Below, piece by piece: positions 56,860-64,000 of a DNA stretch of 64,000 bases. Position 1 is the stretch's first letter, and every line of letters starts with the position of its first letter. The DNA comes from Burkholderiaceae bacterium (GTDB lineage Bacteria; Pseudomonadota; Gammaproteobacteria; Burkholderiales; Burkholderiaceae_D), in NCBI GenBank assembly GCA_030158675.1, contig JAOASL010000008.1, forward strand, positions 19,822 to 83,821, given 5' to 3'. The position numbers and the translations under genes were made by a program. The notes under the pieces are model-generated. The model was not told where the DNA came from. It saw only the letters and a list, made by a program, of their open reading frames with translations, and did not search any database.

Positions 56860-57267
56860 ATGAGTCACACTGAAATTACCCGCCTTCCCGAAGGCATGCC
56901 TACCCTGCGCGTAATGCCTATGCCTGCCGATGCAAACGTCCATGGCGACGTGTTCGGCGGCTGGATCATGGCACAGGTCGATATCGCGGGCGCATTGCCG
57001 GCGGTAAGGCGCGCAAACGGTCGCGTCGGCACAGTGGCGGTCAACTCGTTCGTCTTCAAGCAGCCGGTATTTGTCGGCGACCTGTTGTCGTTCTACGCGA
57101 AAATCGTAAAGACCGGCACGACATCAATCACGGTCAATGTGGAGGTCTTCGCCGAGCGCAATCGGCTGCAGGCTGATGTCGTCAAGGTGACCGAGGCAAC
57201 GCTGACCTATGTGGCGGTTGCTGACGATCGCAAGCCACGCCCCCTGCCGCCGTTGCCGGCGGAGTGA
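56860..57267 (+). CDS. yciA: Acyl-CoA thioesterase (YciA type)
   Basis: A 135-residue hotdog-fold thioesterase. DANVHGDVFGGWIMAQVDIAGA has the catalytic Asp of the YciA/ACOT family and VGTVAVNSFVFKQPVFVGDLLSFYAKIVKTG its second half. It hydrolyses fatty-acyl-CoAs. It converges with the acyl-CoA ligase gene by 4 bp, so the two opposing activities are adjacent but transcribed separately. Confidence 0.94.
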   Translation: MSHTEITRLPEGMPTLRVMPMPADANVHGDVFGGWIMAQVDIAGALPAVRRANGRVGTVAVNSFVFKQPVFVGDLLSFYAKIVKTGTTSITVNVEVFAERNRLQADVVKVTEATLTYVAVADDRKPRPLPPLPAE

Positions 57268-57271
57268 CCGG

Positions 57272-58963
57272 TCAGGCCGAGGTCGGCAACGGCCCGGCTT
57301 CGCGCAGTTCGCGCCGCAAGATCTTGCCGACATTCGATTTTGGCAATTCGTTGCGGAACTCAATCAGCTTCGGACGCTTGTAGCCGGTCAGTTGCTCGTG
57401 ACAATAGTCCATCAAATCATCGGCCGTGAGCGAGGGGTCACGTCGCACGACGTACAACTTGACGGCCTCGCCGGTATTCTCATCGGCGACACCGACCACG
57501 GCGCACTCAAGCACACCGGGATGCGTCGCGACAACGGCTTCAATCTCGCTCGGGTACACATTGAAGCCGGAAACAAGCACCATGTCTTTTTTGCGGTCGA
57601 CGATGGTCACGAAGCCGCGCTCGTCCATCACACCGATGTCGCCCGACCGGAAATAGCCATCATGCGTCATCACGCGCGCTGTCTCGTCCGGTTTTTGCCA
57701 GTAGCCCTCCATCACCTGTGGACCGCGGATGGCAATCTCCCCTGGCTGGCCTGGCGGCAGAATCTTTCCGGCCTCATCAAGAATGGCAATGTCGGTCGAG
57801 GGCAACGGCAACCCGATGGTGCCACTGAACTCATCCGAATTGGCGGGATTGGCGGTGGCGACCGGCGCAGTTTCCGATAGCCCGTAACCCTCAATAATGC
57901 TGCGTCCCGTGACCGCGCGCCAGCGATCATTGACGGCTCTCTGCACGGCCATGCCACCGCCATTGCAAAGCTTGAGCGCGGAAAAATCGAGACTGGCGAA
58001 TTCCGGATTGTTCAACAGGGCGTTGTATAGCGTATTCACCGCAGGCAGCATGTTGAATTTGTATTTGCCCAGTTCCTTCACCAATCCGGGGATGTCGCGC
58101 GGATTGGGGATCAGGATATTCAGCCCACCCAGCCGAGTGCCCATCAGGCAGCAAACTGTCAGCGCGAAGATGTGATAAAGCGGCAGCGCACAGACAAAGG
58201 TCAGCGCATCGACCTTCGGCTCTTTATCGAGCGCTGGCTGCAGCCAGGCTTCGTTCTGCAGCAGGTTGGCAATCACATTGCGATGGCTGAGCATGGCGCC
58301 TTTCGACAGCCCGGTGGTGCCCCCGGTGTACTGCAGGAAGGCGATATCCGAGTGTTTTTGCGTCGATGCCTGAAGCTGCATCGCGGCCCCCTCCTTCAGC
58401 GCATGATTGAAACGAATAGCGCTGGGCAGATCAAATTCCGGCACCATTTTCTTCACGTGACGCACGACGAAATCGACGAGGGTACCCTTCATTCCGCCCA
58501 GCAGTTCGCCCATGCTCGCGACCACGGCCACTCTGACTTGCGTATGCGCGATCACCTTTTGCAGCGTATGCGCGAAGTTTTCCAGAATGATGATCGCTTC
58601 GGCTCCCGAGTCCTTTAGCTGATGCTCCAGCTCGCGCGGCGTATACAAGGGATTGACGTTAACGACGATAAAACCGGCGCGCAATATTGCCGCCAGCGCC
58701 ACCGGATACTGCAGCACATTGGGCATCATCAGCGCAACGCGGGCACCCGGCGTCAGCCCTTGCGCTTGCAGCCAGGCACCGAGCCGGCGCGACATAGCCT
58801 CCACATCCGCATAGGTGATAAAGCGACCCATGCAGACATAGGCATTGCGCTTCGCATATTTTGCGAACGCATCTTCCATCAGGTGAACCAGCGATCGATA
58901 ACATGCGGGATCGATTTCCGCTGGCACGCCGGCCGGATATGACCGCAACCAAAACTTGTCCAT
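57272..58963 (-). CDS. fadD: Long-chain fatty acid--CoA ligase
   Basis: A 563-residue acyl-adenylate enzyme. The P-loop-like AMP motif is LQYTGGTTGLSKGAMLSH (near residue 212), followed by IIEGYGLSETAPVA, the hinge region YFRSGDIGVMDERGFVTIVDRKKD and the C-terminal catalytic Lys in LPKSNVGKILRRELR. It activates long-chain fatty acids for beta-oxidation or lipid synthesis at the membrane. The start at ATG 58963 yields the usual FadD N-terminus MDKFWLRSYPAGVP. Confidence 0.94.
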   Translation of the reverse strand: MDKFWLRSYPAGVPAEIDPACYRSLVHLMEDAFAKYAKRNAYVCMGRFITYADVEAMSRRLGAWLQAQGLTPGARVALMMPNVLQYPVALAAILRAGFIVVNVNPLYTPRELEHQLKDSGAEAIIILENFAHTLQKVIAHTQVRVAVVASMGELLGGMKGTLVDFVVRHVKKMVPEFDLPSAIRFNHALKEGAAMQLQASTQKHSDIAFLQYTGGTTGLSKGAMLSHRNVIANLLQNEAWLQPALDKEPKVDALTFVCALPLYHIFALTVCCLMGTRLGGLNILIPNPRDIPGLVKELGKYKFNMLPAVNTLYNALLNNPEFASLDFSALKLCNGGGMAVQRAVNDRWRAVTGRSIIEGYGLSETAPVATANPANSDEFSGTIGLPLPSTDIAILDEAGKILPPGQPGEIAIRGPQVMEGYWQKPDETARVMTHDGYFRSGDIGVMDERGFVTIVDRKKDMVLVSGFNVYPSEIEAVVATHPGVLECAVVGVADENTGEAVKLYVVRRDPSLTADDLMDYCHEQLTGYKRPKLIEFRNELPKSNVGKILRRELREAGPLPTSA

Positions 58964-59095
58964 GCAGCACCCCGAATGATGTTTTGGCGCCAGGACGACC
59001 TGCAATCACGGCGCGGTATGAGGACCGTCCACCGAAAGCGGACAGGCAGGCTTCTTCTGTCGGGGATGCTAGCGGAAATCGCGCGTATTGTCTGT

Positions 59096-60184
59096 TTACT
59101 GAGCCGCAACAGTTTGCGTTGCCGGTGCGGCCGGCACTGGCGACCCCATCGGGGTGTAAACGGCCAGCGCGGCTCGGCGCTGCTTCTTGTCCAGTTTTGC
59201 CATGGCTTTCACTTGCGCGTAGAAGTGGCGCAAATCAACCTCTTGCGCAAACAGTCCGCGAAAGCCAGGCACCAGGTCGTGGTAGGTGGCAGCCAGCGCG
59301 AAATGGGCATTCGATATGGCGTCACCGAACCAGCGGTCGTAACCCCCGTAACCGTCCCAGCGCTCCGCTTTCAGCGTCTCGTACTGCCGCTTCATCGACG
59401 CGAAGATCTGCTGCTTGCGCGCTCGCTTCTCGGCATCCGACGCATCTCGGCTGAAATTGGCCTCAAGCTGTTGGCGATGGCTGTTTAGCAATGCGAGAAA
59501 ATCTTCCTTGCGCACCCGGTACTGGCTATAACGCTCGCGCATCGCGGCATCACCGTGCTGCTCAAGCCAGCGTGCGACGCCCAATTCCTCGACAGCGGTC
59601 GCGAAGGATTCGTTGAACTGCGAATCACCGGGCGCATAGGCGACCTGATGCGCCAGCTCATGGAATACCAGACGCGCGATCTCGGCCTCGGGATAATCGA
59701 TGAAGGTGGACAGTACCGGATCATTGAACCAGCCCAGCGTCGAATAGGCCGGTACACCGGACACCCGCACGTCACGCCCGTGCGCACGCAGCCCGTCGGC
59801 AAAGGCCTGTGCCGCTTCGTGGTTGTAATAGCCGCGGTAGTCGACACAACCTGCGACTGGAAAACACCATTTGACCGGTTTCAGCGACAGCTCGGGCGTA
59901 GCCACCACGTTCCACATCACATAGGGACGTTTCAGATCAGCATAATTTTTGTAACTGCCGTTGTCGGGCAATGCGAGTTCGCTGGCGGCGAAGGAACGTA
60001 TGGCTCGCGTCTGCCGCAGGCGCGTCTTCAGCTTTTCTTCGACCTGCGGGTCGGCGAGCCAGTCATCGATGGGCTTTGCACTGGCCAGCAGCAACATCTG
60101 TCCCTGCATCGCTTGCGCGTAGTACCCAAGCTGCGCGCAGCCACCCAACACCATCAGCAGGCAAGCGCAGAACAAGATGCGCAA
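59096..60184 (-). CDS. Lipoprotein zinc aminopeptidase (putative aminopeptidase family)
   Basis: A protein of about 362 residues with a lipoprotein signal (ILFCACLLMVLGGC, lipobox LGGC) and a zinc motif HELAHQ in IARLVFHELAHQVAYAPGD, with NESFATAVEELG as the third-ligand helix. Relatives are annotated as predicted aminopeptidases; activity is unproven. The start is uncertain: the TTG at 60184 gives a standard short signal, while a TTG at 60325 and an ATG at 60289 would add an unlikely long leader. It is monocistronic or weakly linked to the oxidoreductase gene upstream. Confidence 0.8.
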   Translation of the reverse strand: MRILFCACLLMVLGGCAQLGYYAQAMQGQMLLLASAKPIDDWLADPQVEEKLKTRLRQTRAIRSFAASELALPDNGSYKNYADLKRPYVMWNVVATPELSLKPVKWCFPVAGCVDYRGYYNHEAAQAFADGLRAHGRDVRVSGVPAYSTLGWFNDPVLSTFIDYPEAEIARLVFHELAHQVAYAPGDSQFNESFATAVEELGVARWLEQHGDAAMRERYSQYRVRKEDFLALLNSHRQQLEANFSRDASDAEKRARKQQIFASMKRQYETLKAERWDGYGGYDRWFGDAISNAHFALAATYHDLVPGFRGLFAQEVDLRHFYAQVKAMAKLDKKQRRAALAVYTPMGSPVPAAPATQTVAAQ

Positions 60185-60333
60185 ATGCGTCTTCAGTGAT
60201 CCGCCCGTCTTCCGGGTCGAATTGACAACTTCATGAGCGCCTCGAGTTCGACCGGAGAAGGGCCATCGACCTAGGGGTACAGCGAGCATCGCTATATCGA
60301 ACTCGGGGAACACAGTAGTTTTCAAATCGCCTC

Positions 60334-62427
<2,094 letters not shown>

Positions 62428-62576
62428 TTGAAACTCCGACATGAAGAAAGGGTTTAATGTACTGCCAAGTTACCGCCGCGACAGGCTGAGGGTAATATTA
62501 CACAGGCAAGCGCTGATGTTGTCAGCCATTTCAACGTATTCGCCCGCAGAGGCGCACTGGCCCGGAAGAGACCGTC

Positions 62577-63779
62577 ATGAACCTGATCGAACCTATCATT
62601 CAATTCCACGCTGAACTCACGCATATTCGTCGTGCTATTCACTCGAATCCCGAATTGTCCTACGAGGAAGTACAAACTGCGGATCTGGTCGCGCAGAAGC
62701 TTACTGAATGGGGCATCCCAGTTATTCGGGGTTTGGGCGGAACAGGTGTGGTCGGCGTCATCAGGAACGGCAGCAGCTCTCGTGCCGTTGGCTTGCGCGC
62801 CGATATGGATGCGCTACCGCTGCAGGAACATAATACCTTTATGCACAAGTCAAAGAATGACGGCAAGATGCACGCATGCGGCCACGACGGGCACACCACG
62901 ATGCTGCTTGGCGCCGCGCACTATCTGGCCAAGCATCCTAATTTTGACGGCACTGTTTATGTGATCTTCCAGCCCGCCGAAGAAGGTGCTCGCGGCGCGA
63001 AGGCAATGATGGACGATGGCCTGTTTACGCAATGTCCGGTAGAGGCGGTGTTCGGCATGCACAATTGGCCAGGGGCCAGCGCAGGGTGCCTTGGCGTCGT
63101 GGCCGGGCCGATGATGGCGTCGTCCAATGAATTCGAATTGCTCATCCAAGGAAAGGGATCGCATGCGGCACAGCCGCACATGAGCGTCGACCCGATCATG
63201 GTCGCAGTTCAAATCGCGCAAAGCTGGCAGACCATCGTGTCGCGCAACACCAGTCCGATAGATTCAGCCGTTCTGTCGATTACCCAGATCCACTCTGGCA
63301 GCGCGACCAACATCGTGCCCGACTCCGCGAGCATGATCGGCACTGTGCGTACGTTCACGATCCCTGTGCTCGACATGATCGAACGACGCATGCGGGAAAT
63401 CGCAGAACATACCGCCGCCGCATTCAATGCGACGATTACCTTTGAGTTCAAGCGTAATTACCCTCCCCTGATCAACCATGCGACCGAGACCGAATTTGCG
63501 ATCGGCGTAATGAAGGACGTGGTCGGTGACGCGGGAGTACTTACCAACGTCGAGCCGACGATGGGTTCGGAAGACTTTGCATTCATGCTGCTTGAAAAGC
63601 CCGGGTGCTATGTTTTCATCGGCAATGGTGACGGGGCACATCGTGATGTCGGTCATGGACTCGGGCCGTGCAACCTGCATAACCCAAGCTACGACTTCAA
63701 TGACGATCTGCTACCGATTGGCGCAAGCTACTGGGTCAGGCTGGCCGAGCGTTTTCTCGCCAGCCCTCCGCTGCGCTGA
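62577..63779 (+). CDS. M20 family amidohydrolase (hippurate hydrolase-like)
   Basis: A 400-residue metallo-amidohydrolase. RADMDALPLQE, HACGHDGHTTMLLGAA (metal ligands), FQPAEEGARGAKAMMDDG and the dimerisation-domain block KGSHAAQPHMSVDPI are classic for the HipO/IAA-amino-acid hydrolase group; MGSEDFAFML is the last metal block. It hydrolyses N-acyl amino acids; the exact substrate is unknown. The start is ATG 62577. It lies next to a hydroxyacid dehydrogenase on the other strand. Confidence 0.92.
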   Translation: MNLIEPIIQFHAELTHIRRAIHSNPELSYEEVQTADLVAQKLTEWGIPVIRGLGGTGVVGVIRNGSSSRAVGLRADMDALPLQEHNTFMHKSKNDGKMHACGHDGHTTMLLGAAHYLAKHPNFDGTVYVIFQPAEEGARGAKAMMDDGLFTQCPVEAVFGMHNWPGASAGCLGVVAGPMMASSNEFELLIQGKGSHAAQPHMSVDPIMVAVQIAQSWQTIVSRNTSPIDSAVLSITQIHSGSATNIVPDSASMIGTVRTFTIPVLDMIERRMREIAEHTAAAFNATITFEFKRNYPPLINHATETEFAIGVMKDVVGDAGVLTNVEPTMGSEDFAFMLLEKPGCYVFIGNGDGAHRDVGHGLGPCNLHNPSYDFNDDLLPIGASYWVRLAERFLASPPLR

Positions 63780-63792
63780 TCTGCTGAGGGAG

Positions 63793-64000
63793 TTACCCGG
63801 GCAGCCGGTCGGCTGCGCTGCCGACGCGCTTACCAGGATTAAGCTTTTCAACCGCGAGCAATACGGCTGACTGGTCTGCGTGTGGCACAGTACCTACGAT
63901 GGATTTGTACGCCTCGGTGACAAGCCCCGTAACTCGCAGCGTCACTCCCGCGCTGGTTGCGGCATCGAGGATATTTTCCATATCCTTGAGCTGCGTCTTG
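63793..64000 (-). CDS. 3-hydroxyisobutyrate dehydrogenase-like oxidoreductase (C-terminal end, cut by window edge)
   Basis: The reverse strand is open from the window edge to a stop at 63793, giving the last 69 or so residues. KTQLKDMENILDAATSAGVTLRVTG and VPHADQSAVLLAVEKLNPGK match the C-terminal helical domain of the beta-hydroxyacid dehydrogenase family (3-hydroxyisobutyrate, tartronate semialdehyde or threonate dehydrogenases), where the Lys in LKD is near the catalytic site. The N-terminal Rossmann domain lies beyond 64000, so substrate cannot be judged. Confidence 0.75.
   Translation of the reverse strand, partial: KTQLKDMENILDAATSAGVTLRVTGLVTEAYKSIVGTVPHADQSAVLLAVEKLNPGKRVGSAADRLPG

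Overview
This is a mostly core-genome window from a betaproteobacterium of the order Burkholderiales. The gene orders rplU-rpmA-obgE-proB/rppH/proS, ffh-ypjD-PP0621-pilR-ampD, accB-accC-prmA and rubredoxin/thiD/hemL, together with a GC content near 60% judged by eye, fit the family Oxalobacteraceae (Herminiimonas, Herbaspirillum or Janthinobacterium relatives). The genus is an inference. No phage, insertion sequence, CRISPR array or rRNA was seen.

Layout. 1-3081: the start of yqgE/algH, a DNA photolyase and a patatin-like phospholipase. 3151-11302: a Pil/Chp chemosensory operon for type IV pili, pilG-pilH-pilI-pilJ-pilL read leftward, without cheR or cheB. 11576-14981: rubredoxin, a motif-eroded ThiD-like protein, hemL and corA. 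15313-21738: a tightly overlapped leftward operon mpl-esterase-rnb-tonB-like-aroE-mtgA that mixes peptidoglycan recycling and synthesis, RNA decay and shikimate steps. 21891-28435: a rightward run with a nucleotidyltransferase-like protein, a TlpA-type thioredoxin, aroQ, accB, accC, prmA, a zinc-ribbon membrane protein and a PfkB kinase. 28497-31443: yggT, a lysine-rich histone H1-like gene with 42-bp tandem repeats, a structured gap and nrdB. 31540-39048: nrdA behind two NrdR-like boxes, ampD, a PilR-like sigma-54 activator without its receiver domain, ypjD and ffh. 39321-46324: a SWIB/H1-like fusion, a TPR protein, a lytic transglycosylase, proS, rppH, proB and obgE. 46413-48421: rpmA, rplU, ispB and tRNA-Pro(CGG). 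48611-52900: a less conserved stretch with a 56-residue lipoprotein, a lower-GC sulfotransferase, an MFS transporter and a porin. 52945-64000: pyrC, an ATM1-type ABC exporter, a thioesterase, an acyl-CoA ligase, a lipoprotein aminopeptidase, a molybdopterin oxidoreductase, an M20 amidohydrolase and the end of a hydroxyacid dehydrogenase.

Most of the window is housekeeping. The points most worth a second look are: the ThiD-like protein whose kinase motifs are altered; loss of PilS and of the PilR receiver beside an otherwise standard locus; paired NrdR-like boxes over the nrdAB promoter; a perfect 14-bp hairpin between accB and accC; and two lysine-rich DNA-binding proteins, one with slippage-prone repeats and a possible leader peptide, the other fused to a SWIB domain. 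I did not find a clearly new multi-gene system.
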